Numbered from the stretch's first letter, positions 43,303 through 53,642 are shown. The stretch is 64,000 bases of DNA from Monoplex corrugatus (GCA_030674185.1 JAPXFY010000015.1:19947280-20011279), one strand, 5' to 3'. Made by a program: numbers and translations. Notes: generated from the letters alone by a model not told the origin.

Positions 43303-43522
43303 TCTATTGATCAGAATACTTTACAAAAATTGTGTAGCTTACGCCACTTGATTAATATATTTATAAAGCAAGTTACACCAGGTTAAGGTAGATTGACTTT
43401 AATTTTGCAAAGCAAATAACAGTATGAAAAAAGTGAGTGAATAATGAACAAGTGCAAACCAAAACATCATCCAAATAAACTGAATCTAATTTTTCTTTGA
43501 ATATAATAAAGGCAAAAAACGA

Positions 43523-43700
43523 AAACCAAGGAACATGACATATTGGAGTCAGAATGAGCCTTAAAATAATACAAAATGCACGTACTCACAGGGTTGAAGT
43601 CTCTTCAAAGGAAACCAAGGAACATGACATATTGGAGTCAGAATGAGCCTTTAAAATAATACAAAATGCACGTACTCACAGGGTTGAAGTTTCTTCAAAG
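43523..43700. repeat. 88-bp tandem duplication downstream of the transposon ORF
   Basis: Two near-identical units (AACCAAGGAACATGACATAT ... GCACGTACTCACAGG ... TCTTCAAAG) immediately 3' of the stop codon. Confidence 0.9.
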
Positions 43701-43702
43701 TT

Positions 43703-46168
43703 CTACTCAAAATGAGGCAAATTCATGTAGAAACTTCTGTGTTCTCTGATTTTGACAACAGGTGTCGTTCCCGAGCAAAGAGAAAGTAGATCATTATACT
43801 TCTCTTTCGAGATCTTGTTAGCTTCTGCGTTCAGCTTAGGGAGATCATATTCGTTAATGCTTTTTTTCAGTCTTTTGAGAGATAGAGATTTAAATTCTTG
43901 ATTAGAGTGACTTGTTTTATAGAACACTTTGTCAAGATGTTGCTTTGAAACCTGAAGTTCCATCACTCTGTTCCAGTTGAATAACTCCTCACTTCCAGAA
44001 CATCTTCTTGCTTCCAGAATACGAAGGTCTTTTGATAGGGTTTTGAAATCCCAAAAGTCATCAACCTGCAGCTGGTGAATGATGTAAGGCTGCTTAGGGC
44101 GGGCAAGACTGAAAACAGTTGTCAGTTGGGATGGTTGAAACAGATCACCTGCTGAATTCACTGCCTGATTTATTACACTATGCGCTGAGTCACCCTCATT
44201 TTGACCATGAAAGGATTCAAAGAAGCGGAGCGATATTTCCTGCAGATTGGTGCTTTTGCTAACTGTATATAGCATCATCGCTGGCATTATTGAGTTTTTA
44301 TTTTGACCGACACATCCATCGGAAAATAGATAGGCTTTTCTTACTCCCTTCTCATCATAAAACCTCAGGGCTTCGAAAACTGCTGTTGAAATCTCAGATG
44401 ATCCACGTTTGCTGGTTGCTTCATCCCAAGTAAAGCAATGGCAGTTTTTGTCACCGATGTTATAAAATGTAAGGTTGTACACAGCTAGTCTTCTTTTGTA
44501 AAATAGGGCGCTTTCCTTTGAGATTGGGAGATGGATGACCTGTTGCAGATCAAAGCTTGCACAAAGCACTGTTTTATTTTCTACAGCTTCTTTCTTACAT
44601 TGATCCTTCAACTCTCTCACTTTTTGTTTTTCTCCTACATGAATCTCATATCTTTCTCTAAGATTTTCCTTCACTGTTTCGTCTCCTTTGAGATAGGTCA
44701 TGCACAGAGAACATTGGTCCTTTTTGGGTCTGTGTATCGAAAGATTTTTTTCCTTAAAAATTTTCTTGTAGAGAGCAAAACTTGGTGGATTTGGTCGAGG
44801 GTTCCATTCTTTTATAAATAAGTTGTACATTTTCCTTTTTGACAGGTCTGGGTGCAAATATTCCCTTGTGGTCGATTCTCTGCAAAAATGAGACTCAACT
44901 CTTGGAAATCTATCGATGTGACCTTCAATCTTTTGGCGTATCATCTGATCTCTAGCTACCACTGTTTCTGATTGTGTTCCTCCTCTGTTGTCCTTTGTCA
45001 TTGTCCCTGTCGAGGTGATCTTGCTGAGTGCGGTTCTTGTGGTCTGTTCTGATATTGCTAAGGTGTTAAGGAAAAACACCTTGCAAACTGGGACAACATT
45101 TTGATTGATGGTAAAAAAATAGCTTTTGGTTACTTGTCTTCGCGATGCCTTTTCTGGATTGCTTTTCCTTTTGGTTTGGGAGCATTTTATATGTCTGACA
45201 AGGAATTCCCTTTGCAACCTGAGATCTGCCAGTGCATAGTAGGACTGAAATAATTCATGCCTCTGTTCATCACTAATCGTTGAACAATGTCTCACACATG
45301 TGTTTTCTTTACATCTTGTTTTCATCTTTCTTGCAGCAATTTTCTTTTTTGTGGCATTACTTGTATATTCTTGCCCCATATTTCTTTGACGTTTTGCTTC
45401 CTTCTGTTTGTTTGGCCGGGACATCTTTTCCTTGGCAACTTCCCTGGCACTACCTTCAACATTATAATCTTCAGGTAATGCCATGTCATGGTGAACATCA
45501 TCATTTGGCACCTCAAAGTCATTTTCATTCGTTTGCATGTGACAGGGACCACCAGAACTCAATGTTGTCTTAGTATCTGCCCGCTTATCTGCTCCAGATT
45601 CCTCTATTGCCAATTTATCTACCTCACAAGTTTTTCCTTGGTCTCTCTTATTACTTTTGACTTTACCGTGTTGGGAACAAGACGATATGTCCTCGTTGAA
45701 ATGATCAAAACAGACCAAGATTTCACAATCAGGACAGGCTGCCCACACTTCTTTCTTGCATCGTTTGACCTCACATTGTCCAGGATTAAACTCTGGGTCT
45801 TTATCTGAATCATAATATTCACAAAGTGACATCCCCTCACTACTGCTGGCTTCACTCATGACCTCTTCAGCCCCCTCTATTCCATCATTACTGTTCTCAA
45901 GAGTTTTAAATGTGCTTTGAGTTTGATTGTCATCCTCGTGAATTTCATTAGATTGTCCATTTGAAATGTTAATTGTCTTTTCTCTGTCTTTGCATCTGCT
46001 TTGAAGAATCACAAGTGGAATATCATCATCAGAGTCGTTGTCATTTTGACTCTCTGGCTTTTGCAAACCAGTGGCATGTTCTGGACCAGGCCTGCCAATG
46101 TCTTTTGGCTTACTTTGCAATTTGATAAGTCGAACATCTTCGTCAGAGTCTCCTTTAAAATCTGCCAT
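43703..46168 (-). CDS. DUF7869-like transposon protein, candidate DDE-type transposase
   Basis: About 821 residues from ATG at 46166-46168 (MADFKGDSDEDVRLI). The open frame extends 26 codons upstream without ATG, across a good splice acceptor (TTATTGTTTCAG), so a 5' exon is possible. Acidic Ser/Asp-rich N-terminus; Cys-rich zinc-binding region ~130-170 (CEVKRCKK, CPDCEILVCFDHF); second Cys/His cluster ~290; QCSLCMTY ~485. The C-terminal half resembles DUF7869: CASFDLQQVIHLP (Asp ~540), TSKRGSSEISTAVFEAL, YLFSDGCVGQNKN (Asp ~617) and ESFHGQNEGDSAHSVI (His/Glu/Asp/His ~654-663). These spaced acidic positions look like an RNase H-fold nuclease; that activity is inference. No stops or frameshifts. 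Confidence 0.85.
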   Translation of the reverse strand: MADFKGDSDEDVRLIKLQSKPKDIGRPGPEHATGLQKPESQNDNDSDDDIPLVILQSRCKDREKTINISNGQSNEIHEDDNQTQSTFKTLENSNDGIEGAEEVMSEASSSEGMSLCEYYDSDKDPEFNPGQCEVKRCKKEVWAACPDCEILVCFDHFNEDISSCSQHGKVKSNKRDQGKTCEVDKLAIEESGADKRADTKTTLSSGGPCHMQTNENDFEVPNDDVHHDMALPEDYNVEGSAREVAKEKMSRPNKQKEAKRQRNMGQEYTSNATKKKIAARKMKTRCKENTCVRHCSTISDEQRHELFQSYYALADLRLQREFLVRHIKCSQTKRKSNPEKASRRQVTKSYFFTINQNVVPVCKVFFLNTLAISEQTTRTALSKITSTGTMTKDNRGGTQSETVVARDQMIRQKIEGHIDRFPRVESHFCRESTTREYLHPDLSKRKMYNLFIKEWNPRPNPPSFALYKKIFKEKNLSIHRPKKDQCSLCMTYLKGDETVKENLRERYEIHVGEKQKVRELKDQCKKEAVENKTVLCASFDLQQVIHLPISKESALFYKRRLAVYNLTFYNIGDKNCHCFTWDEATSKRGSSEISTAVFEALRFYDEKGVRKAYLFSDGCVGQNKNSIMPAMMLYTVSKSTNLQEISLRFFESFHGQNEGDSAHSVINQAVNSAGDLFQPSQLTTVFSLARPKQPYIIHQLQVDDFWDFKTLSKDLRILEARRCSGSEELFNWNRVMELQVSKQHLDKVFYKTSHSNQEFKSLSLKRLKKSINEYDLPKLNAEANKISKEKYNDLLSLCSGTTPVVKIREHRSFYMNLPHFE

Positions 46169-46246
46169 GCTTGACGCACATTTTTTGTATTCCTGAAACA
46201 ATAAAACGACAAAAAAGTAAAAAGAAATTGCATTAGATGTTTCCAA

Positions 46247-46281
46247 GTCAAGTCAAGTGCTAGAGTGTATAGCACTTGACT
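46247..46281. repeat. 13-bp perfect hairpin
   Basis: AAGTCAAGTGCTA and its inverse TAGCACTTGACTT separated by 7 bases, immediately before the U2-like fragment and upstream of the transposon ORF. Confidence 0.85.
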
Positions 46282-46282
46282 T

Positions 46283-46311
46283 ATCACTTCTCAGCCTTTT
46301 GGCCAATATCA
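46283..46311 (+). ncRNA. U2 snRNA 5'-end-like fragment
   Basis: ATCACTTCTCAGCCTTTTGG followed by CCAATATCAA closely matches the conserved 5' end of U2 snRNA (branch-point region upstream part). The rest of U2 is absent, so it is a truncated pseudogene or captured fragment on the strand opposite the transposon gene. Confidence 0.65.
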
Positions 46312-46540
46312 AAGAATAGGATGTTTCCAAAAGTGCACTAATTCCCATGATATAATGTAATGTAGCAAACATAAAATTTAGAAAGTGTGATTTTGAATAG
46401 AGAATGGGAGCAGGGAATCAAGTAAAATGATAAGATTGTGACAAAGAATCAATTCGTAAATACTAGTATATAGGCCTAGTTGTCTTTCATCATACTTGAT
46501 CACCTGATTGAAAGGAGCCTGTCATTATGTAAGCTTACTT

Positions 46541-46565
46541 TATCTTTATCATCACCATTATCATC

Positions 46566-46597
<32 letters not shown>

Positions 46598-46632
46598 CAT
46601 CACCATCATCATCATCAGCATCATCATCATTA
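46541..46632. repeat. (ATC)n microsatellite
   Basis: About 90 bp of ATC repeats with a few ACC/AGC variants, inside the 5' region of the DUF7869 transposon. Confidence 0.95.
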
Positions 46633-47049
46633 CGGTTGTTGTTCATGGGACAGCCAAATACTAAAGAAATATTTCATGCAGGCTAGATCTACATAAAAAT
46701 GCACATTTTGTCATTGAGAATTTCATATTAACAGTGAACTAACACATGAAATGCACCATTGAATACAACATAAATCATTATAATCTAATTGTAAGCTTAC
46801 CATATAGATCTAGAGGTAAATAATAATTGAACATACCTGTGCTCAGTGAAATTTCGTAGAAACAAGCTCCTGTTTCCCAAGTTTTCTTCTGAGTTCAGCG
46901 CGCCAAAAGTTTCGTCACAATTCCGGCGGACGTGACCTACGGCACACTCCCATTGAAAAGAAGGGTAAAAGTTCACAGTGATCTACTTCATTGAGTCACT
47001 TACGCTACCTTGTGTGGCTAACAATGTATGGTCATTTGGATGCAAATCG

Positions 47050-47123
47050 GATCTCACGTACTAGCGTATCATCCATTACGCTAGTTCGTTGTATCACTTT
47101 ATGGGAAAACAAGCCACACGCTA
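47050..47123. repeat. Right subterminal motif copies
   Basis: CTCACGTACTAGCGTATC (~47053), ACGCTAGTTCGTTGTATCAC (~47079) and CACGCTAGTACGTGAAG (~47107), in both orientations, mirroring the left side. Confidence 0.82.
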
Positions 47124-47240
47124 GTACGTGAAGAGGCGGTATCTCAGCAAAGAATGCACGCATCGATACGCCGCTTTGAGTTGACCTAGATTTATGTATT
47201 TGCAATTGTGTGATGGTTATAACTCAATTTTGACCTAAAT

Positions 47241-47272
47241 GTTGGTTACGCTAGTACGTGATATCACCGACG
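47241..47272. repeat. Right terminal inverted repeat of the DUF7869 transposon
   Basis: Inverse of 43004-43035 with one mismatch. Confidence 0.95.
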
Positions 47273-47698
47273 AATTGTTCCCCACTATCTTCATTCAAAA
47301 GATGCATTGAACGTCCACGGAAAGGGCCAGTCGGACAAAGAAACACAACTCCACAATGGCGGCTCTGTTGACATTTCACGACCAAGAAACCGGAACTCAC
47401 TGGGATTTGAGCAGTAAAAAAACAAAGGCCTGAACGCAAACAAAATTCTATCATCGAGTGCTAATTAATTTCCGATTCCGATACTTGATGGAGAATAACA
47501 AGAGGTATCGGCAATTGCTCGCGTATTCTCAACCAAGTTTTACGATCCGAGTAGGGCTTGACAGCGGGTTTCGAGCAATGGCGATCATGCTTACCGGAAA
47601 ATCAAAAGATGCGTATTTGATCGTTTTGACGCGTATTTGCGTATTGCTGACAGTTTTGCGTACTAGAATACGCAATTGCTTACAGGTTGGCAAGTCTG
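47273..47698. other. hAT 2 right-end sequence
   Basis: End of copy B, then unique 5' sequence of hAT 2 with GCGTATTTG-type repeats, finishing at the inverted terminus. Confidence 0.7.
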
Positions 47699-47977
47699 TC
47701 CTTGCACTCCACAAGGTAATCTCCGTTTCGCAGCTTTTTTTAAAATATTTTTTTTATTGTTTTGGGGTTTCCTGATAGGGCTTGAAATCCCTTCTGTACG
47801 GCAAAGGGCATCAATTTCCAGATTGGTTTTTCATCGTCAATGCCCGTCACCACTAACCACGCTGCCCAAAAACCTGTTGCCTGTCGTGTTGCATCCTCGG
47901 AATCTGAGTCATATTTTGTGTCTCTTTTTTGTTTTTGTTTGTTATAAGGTGCCCTGAGCTGAGAGGACTCTTCTTTT

Positions 47978-48051
47978 CTTTTTGACGTGGTGTTAGCCCT
48001 GATATGGCTCTAGTGGTCGGCTGGGCTATAAGCAATATGAATTGAATTGAA
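47978..48051 (+). mobile_element. LINE/SINE 3'-end repeat, copy 2
   Basis: GACGTGGTGTTAGCCCTGATATGGCTC ending in GCTATAAGCAATATGAATTG with an ATTGA tail. Same family as 18275-18480. Confidence 0.8.
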
Positions 48052-48127
48052 AAAAAGATAAAGAACCTCCTCCGACACATCCCTCCTGATGCAATTTTCC
48101 AGTTTTTACAAGAGATCAGTAGATTTC

Positions 48128-48262
48128 ACCTGATGTGATTTTACGACTGGTTTTCTTTAATTGCATTTTAAATTTGTAATTTTAATGGTGAGCATGGTTT
48201 TAAACTGTTGTCTTTTATCTTAACGGGTTGTCGTTTTTGACGTGGTGTTAGCCCTGGCATGG
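48128..48262 (+). mobile_element. LINE/SINE 3'-end repeat, copy 3, lacks terminus
   Basis: GATGTGATTTTACGACTGG through GTTAGCCCTGGCATGG; stops before the GCTATAAGCA end. Confidence 0.75.
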
Positions 48263-48649
48263 AGTACACAGGAGCACTGAGGTAGGCCAGTATTGTATTT
48301 TGTATTAGCTTACATACAAGGAACTTGCCTAATATGAAGCTGCAGGCTCTGTCCTCTTGACCCCAGAGGAGTTGATCTAGGGACTGGTCTGCTGATCGTG
48401 AGGGGCTCAGCTGGAGCACAGGGGAGCTTGTTCTCCTGTTTGGGCGAGCTTAGCTGTTGGTGTGTGTTTTTCAGTCAAATCAGGTGGTAATAGAGGGAGC
48501 TTGTTCTCCTGCGGCTGGTATTAATTTGGATCCTCTGGCGTTTATCATTGGGAGTCGCCTGTTGCCAAAGTCAACACCCGTTAAGCGAAGCCCGGATGAA
48601 GTTCGATAGCGCATGTGCACTCGGGTCAAGGTTGCAGCATTTGATCTTC

Positions 48650-48850
48650 TGCTTGTGTGAGACACTACAACTGTGTTGATGTCAAGTGAACTCACAGTGT
48701 AGTCATATTTTGTTTGGTCTTGACTTATGCTCGTGGTGCCAAACTGGGCTTCCATCCTTGCAAACCAAACTTTTGGCGATTTTGTCCAAAATTCAGGTAG
48801 TTTGACAGACAATGTGTTGATCTGGTTAGACTGGGCAGTTAGAGCTTGAA
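48650..48850 (-). pseudogene. Gypsy-type gag fragment 1
   Basis: Minus strand reads NNTIQALTAQSNQINTLSVK, then LPEFWTKSPKVWFARMEAQF, then DQTKYDYTVSSLDINT, the start of a gag protein of gypsy-like retrotransposons. It is homologous to gag 2 (57795-57992 plus 55105-55256) and loses similarity after SSLDINT. Confidence 0.8.
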
Positions 48851-49458
48851 TTGTATTGTTAGTGAAAAGTTAAATCTATAAACGTCCCTAGAACATTGCC
48901 TCCTTGGCTCGTACACAGATTCGTTGATATTCTCCTCACTTACGCTTCTCCCATTACTAAGTTATTTTCTTAATTACTCGTTTCATCACTTCCGGTAAGT
49001 TTGATAACAATGTTTTCTAAGCATGCACTGTTTCGATATCGTCTATCGTTATCATACTCATCTCTGTCTTTTATAAGAAAAATGATAAAAAATTCAGAAG
49101 TCTATGCGGTGATTGTTCCTTCTTTCAGTGTTCTCAGCAGCAGTGTGGGTGAAGCTGCTCTCTGGGTAAGACAGTCCGCTAACTGTTGATGTGTGTCATA
49201 CCATTTCACCTCTTTCTCTGTTGATGTGTGTCATACCATTTCACCTCTTTCACAATGCCTTTCTCCATTAAGTCTTTGGTCCCACTGATTTCTAGCCTCA
49301 ACCGTTTTTTCTATCACTTGCTATGCAATGTGGATTTCAAGGCATCATGTAGTGACTTACAGTCAGTCAGGCAGACAAGAGGTAGACTGTCAGTGGAAGC
49401 TTTTCCTGTGGTGATTTCAGTGAACAATGTTGCCACAAATATTGCTACATCAAATCCT
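48851..49458. other. No gene recognised; 35-bp tandem duplication
   Basis: TGTTGATGTGTGTCATACCA and following bases occur twice (49184 and 49219). The stretch may include retroelement LTR sequence, which I could not delimit. Confidence 0.5.
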
Positions 49459-50893
49459 TCAGCCATAGCCAGTGTCTCCTTTCTCACTGGCTAGGAAGAT
49501 GATATAGCCGCCTTGAGTGCCTCCATCCTTCAGGTTGCCAAAAGAAGCATCAGTGTAGACCATCAGTTTCAGCGTTTCAGATTCCAAGTGTTGAAATTTC
49601 AACGTAATATGTTCTGATTTGATCTTTTTGATGACTTTGTTTGCTTCCAATAGATGTTCGGCTTTCCCATCTTTTACATTAGAAGAAAGCTGACAAGCAT
49701 CGAATGCTACATCAGGACGACTCTGACGAGATATCCACAAAATCTGACCAACTTTGGACCTGTACATCTGTTTCTCCTCAGCTGTCATGTTGTCCTGTTT
49801 CTGTTTTGTTCTTCTTTTGTCAATGGGAATGGATTCCAGAGTGTTTCCATATTTCAATTACTTGTTTTGTTGTAGACACACAGAGGATAGCTCCATAGGT
49901 TGTTGAAACATCGTGACTTTGTCATTGGACATATCCAGGACAGTTTCTGCTTTCTTCAAAGAATCCTTGCTCAGCAAGAGTGGAAGTTCTATATCCACAA
50001 CTTCTGTTTCAATATTACACTTTGTCTTGCCAATCTGAGCTGGGATTGTCGCTGTCTTGCCAATCTGAGCTGGGATTGTCGCATTCATGTATGAATGCAC
50101 TTGAGCACCATTTCCAAACCTAAAAATCTTTATACTTGCCTTTTTCTTGATGTCTTTTGATCTTCTTCAAGTTCTTGTAGTCTGTTCACATATTGATCAA
50201 ACCATTTCTTGCCACAGACAGTTTTAGTGTATGCTGTATCAATAACTGCACAGCCATAAGATTCTGTCATCAATATCTCATTCTCTTTTCTGTGTTCTTT
50301 AGTGAATAATGTCAAGTTGCACTGTTCTTCACATTCTTCGTAATGTTCAGTGTCATTGTCATTCTCACTTCTTCTTTGTGTGGGCAGTGTTTGGCCCAGT
50401 GAAGCACTGACTGGTAAATAGCACACTTTGTTCTCCTTTCATTTCTGTCCAGCCTCTTGGAACTTTATTCTTTGGCCATGTTCTTTGATCATTTGAACTA
50501 GGTGGATCTGGAAATCTACTCCCTCTGTATCTTGTACTGTTCTTTGTCACAAACGCTTCTTCTTGTTTCACTATGATTTCACCCTCAACTTTGGCTCCTG
50601 AGTGACCTCCAAAAATTCTCTTCAACGCAGACTTCATAGAAGAAAATTTTCTAGCAGATGCTGCAGTCAACACTAATTGTTTTTCTTTTTCTGTCAAACC
50701 TGCATTGTCCAGTAGTTTGAATGGCCAATACTGCATCTGGATACTCCATCTTGTATTTCTTGCAGCTTGTATATCTTCTTTCATACTCTACAATGTAATC
50801 AGCCATTGACATGCTTTGCCCTTTCTTAAATGACTCAGAATCGGAGTATAAAGAATAGGCAAGATCACAAAGTCTGTTATGAATTCGTTGCAT
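49459..50893 (-). pseudogene. Copia-type retrotransposon, internally deleted
   Basis: Minus strand 5' to 3': gag (SMADYIVEYERRYTSCKKYK, LLDNAGLTEKEKQLVLTAA, MKSALKRIFGG), then protease (CAVIDTAYTKTVCG and VVDIELPLLLSKDSLKKAE), then directly the RT end/RNase H (MYRSKVGQILWISRQSRPDV, LMVYTDASFGNLKDGGTQGG). Integrase and most RT are missing, so the deletion removed roughly the middle of pol. Several frameshifts. Confidence 0.85.
50024..50083. repeat. 30-bp direct repeat in the copia protease region
   Basis: TGTCTTGCCAATCTGAGCTG and following bases twice in tandem, encoding ATIPAQIGKT twice. Confidence 0.9.
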
Positions 50894-50930
50894 CCCAGTT
50901 TCCTAGCATAGAATCTTGCTCTTCTACTTA

Positions 50931-51462
50931 TGAGTGACTCATAAGTTTTATGTCCTCAATTGTCTTGTCCGAAGGTTTTTCAGGAGCACACAGAGATTTT
51001 AGTACGTTTTAGGCCCATATTTGCAGTGAAGAAACAGTCTAGACGTTCAAAATAGGTGTCAACATCACCTGAAGTAACAATTCAGGGTTCCCAGGGACTT
51101 CAGCTTGTGCCAAGTAAGGACCTTGTAAGGACCTATAAGGACCATTTTCTAAATTAGTAAGGACCTCTACATAAACATTAGCAGCATCTATATTACAAAA
51201 CTTACTTGTATATCTCCTCATGGAAATGCACCAAACACAGCATACACCCAACACAACTTGGCTGCTGTGTTGCAGAATCAAATCACACTGAAAACTGTTT
51301 GTTCCCTTGTTCAGTCTTCAATAAGAAGAATGTCTTGAGTCTCGTTGTCTTCAACTTCAATCCACTCTTTTCACACCTAAAACTAAAACCAGCTGATACT
51401 TTAACTTGACGGTCATAGCTGATACTTAAACTTGAATGTCAGTCTTTCACAACAGAAGAGAT

Positions 51463-51497
<35 letters not shown>

Positions 51498-51520
51498 ACA
51501 GAATGAAAAAAAAACTGTTA
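50931..51520. other. No gene recognised; A-rich run
   Basis: Contains an A29 run (about 51467-51495). Confidence 0.6.
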
Positions 51521-52460
51521 TTAGTGGTCATAGGCACTTTCAGATCCCATATAGATGTTGGAGAAAAAAAGCACACTCACACACACACACACACACACAC
51601 TGGCCTGAATCAGCATTTTTTTCCATTCTTTTTCGACACTTGTGATGTCCTGTTGAACTTTCTCTGCTTCATTTTTTTTGTCCTTGGCTAACAAACGCAG
51701 AGTATTTGATCGTTCAACCAGACTGAAACTTCTCTGCTCCTGAGACTGGAAGCTTAGACGGTCAGCCTCTTCAAGGAGATGACGTGCCTCATCACTGGTG
51801 GATTTATATTTCTTTCTCAGGTTGACCAGTTCTTCTCCTAACCTCTTTCTCTTCTCTTTTCCCACAGCTGCCTCCTTCTCTTGCCTCTGTTCAGCAAGGT
51901 ATCTTTCATATCTTCCCCAGGCTCCTGATGCTGAGACAAGGAGTTTTTTGTCAATGTCAACTTCCTCCACACCTCCCACATTGTGAATATGGTCTAGCAC
52001 AACCCTACGTGCCTTCAAAGCAATCCTGCTAAGGTTATCAGCAACAGCTTCCTTGTTGTACGAAAACCCTCTTTCCACAGCTGCTTGTCCATGAGACAGC
52101 AATAACAAACGTCTCACGACAGACCACAAGTTCTGAAACTCTGTTTTGTCCCCAATGGCGCTGTAGAACCAGGTATCCAGCCTCTGACACATTGGATCAA
52201 ATTTGTCTGTCCCATATTTTGCAGCAGCACTGTCAAGGAACACATCATATTCTTGGAGTACCTTGTCACACATTTCATCGTCAACCCTTTTGGCAGCCCT
52301 ACAGCTCTGCAGCACCCGCTTCATCCTGCTCCTGCACTTCTCCTTTTCAGCCATCATGTTTGGACTGAGGCAGCTCAAGTTCCTGACTAATGTGTACTTC
52401 AAAGGACATTTGTCCAAGAGTTTTTGTACATCAAATTCTTCCAGTCTATCAACTTGTGCC
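51521..52460 (-). pseudogene. hAT-type transposase C-terminal fragment
   Basis: Frame MAQVDRLEEFDVQKLLDKCPLKY... aligns by eye with the C-terminus of hAT 3: KCPLKYTLVRNLSCLSP, SHGQAAVERGFSYNKEAVADNLS (dimerisation region with its ERGFS core), LLVSASGAWGRYERYL, then a coiled coil (KEKRKRLGEELVNLRKKYK) and EQRSFSLVERSNTLRL. The end runs into a (CA)n repeat near 51580. Catalytic N-terminal two-thirds absent. Confidence 0.82.
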
Positions 52461-53457
52461 ATTGTGATTGTCAACCAGAGAAGAAGAAAACAGGAATGTT
52501 TAGAGCAAGGTAGAAAAATCACAAAATGTTCAGATCTGACCTGATTTCAGCTGAATAAGTCCTTTTTTTTCCCGATGACTGGTGAGACAGTGATGTGCAC
52601 AATATGCTCACCATATGGTTACCATTTGGTTGTGCTGGCTGGGTTTCCGCTACAGTATGATGTCGGCAGATGCGCGATCGGACTAAGCATTCAACTTGAC
52701 ATTTCTAATGTTGTTGCTCTGTTCCTTGCATCTTGCACTGTTCATCCTCGTCGCCAGTTGTCATTCTCACCATATTGACTCAACAAACTGTAGGTTTCCA
52801 GATTACATTTATTTACAAGCTAAGACTCAACAGAGAGAGAGAGAAGGAATGTTGGCGTGCTTATTCTTGGCTCGGCGGTATCCATCATCCGGGTTACTTC
52901 TTGTATCTATTTACCGCATACAGTAGAACCAATCATATGCAATGGTAATGTATAACAAAGATATGCAACATTTTATTATATTTCACCAGTTTCCAAATAT
53001 TGTGTCAATTTATGCATTACAGTTCTGTATACTACAGATATCAAGCTTTCATTTTCAGTTAACATTAAATAAAAAGAATTTGATTTTTTACTTGTCATGT
53101 CACAATATTGACCCATATACGTTGTTGGCAAACTGGATTGTGTTTTTTTAAAATTAATTACCTCAGCACTGAAGAGGTTAATATTCTGTATAGTTGTGTG
53201 AACAGTCACATTCCACATGTGCAAATGCCCACTTTCCAAAAACTTTTGATCAATGATTTCTTTGTCTTGTATGTGTCTAAGAGCATAGTACAGTGCAGCT
53301 GCATCAAATTTGTTTCAATTCTATTGCATGTCTTGAAAATGACATGACTTGCTTGGCATACTTTGATAAAGACTGGATACAGACACTGGAAAGAAAAGAA
53401 GTCCATTTTGCTGTGCGTGTTTTTCTTGAAATTGGGTAAGTATTCAGCAGACTCAAC
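52461..53457. other. No gene recognised
   Basis: AT-rich sequence with no identifiable coding region. Confidence 0.55.
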
Positions 53458-53461
53458 TTAA

Positions 53462-53642
53462 CCCTTTGACTCCCGAACCCTATCAACTGCAAAAATTTAA
53501 CCCTTTTACTCCCTCACCCTATCCACCAGCTTCTTGCAGGAGGCTGGTGGATAAGGTGAAGGAGTTAGAGAGTTAAGTTTTTGCTTTGCTAGCATGGTTG
53601 ACAAAGCAGGGTGCTGGTAGAAAGGGTGCGGGAGTCAAAGGG
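53462..53642. mobile_element. TTAA-flanked MITE (outer)
   Basis: Ends CCCTTTGACTCCCGAACCCT and, inverted, CCCTTTGACTCCCGCACCCT, flanked by TTAA at 53458-53461 and 53643-53646. piggyBac-type MITE, 181 bp including the nested one. Confidence 0.9.
53501..53572. mobile_element. TTAA-flanked MITE nested in the outer MITE
   Basis: Ends CCCTTTTACTCCCTCACCCT and, inverted, CTCTCTAACTCCTTCACCTT, with an inner hairpin ATCCACCAGC/GCTGGTGGAT. TTAA at 53497-53500 and 53573-53576. Related to but diverged from the outer element. Confidence 0.85.

Larger units (their letters stand above)
43004..47272 (-). mobile_element. DUF7869-type DNA transposon, complete, 4-bp TSD
   Basis: 4269 bp. Both ends begin CGTCGGTGATATCACGTACT; the inverted repeat is 32 bp with one mismatch (43004-43035 and 47241-47272). 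AATT flanks both sides (43000-43003 and 47273-47276). The matching site in copy A of the surrounding repeat has TATT once and nothing inserted, so the element is defined by comparison as well as by its ends. It contains one intact large gene. No known superfamily comes to mind with this protein, this end sequence and this duplication. Confidence 0.92.
33312..47698 (-). mobile_element. hAT 2, 14.4 kb with three nested insertions and 6-bp TSD
   Basis: Left end CAGACTTGCCAACCC at 33312; right end GGTTGGCAAGTCTG ending at 47698 is its inverse. The direct repeat TCCTTG flanks both (33306-33311 and 47699-47704). The transposase lies near the left end on the minus strand. The long 5' region contains a tandem ~370-bp duplication, one copy of which holds piggyBac 3, LINE B and the DUF7869 transposon. 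Without them the element would be about 3.6 kb, normal for a hAT. Confidence 0.88.
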
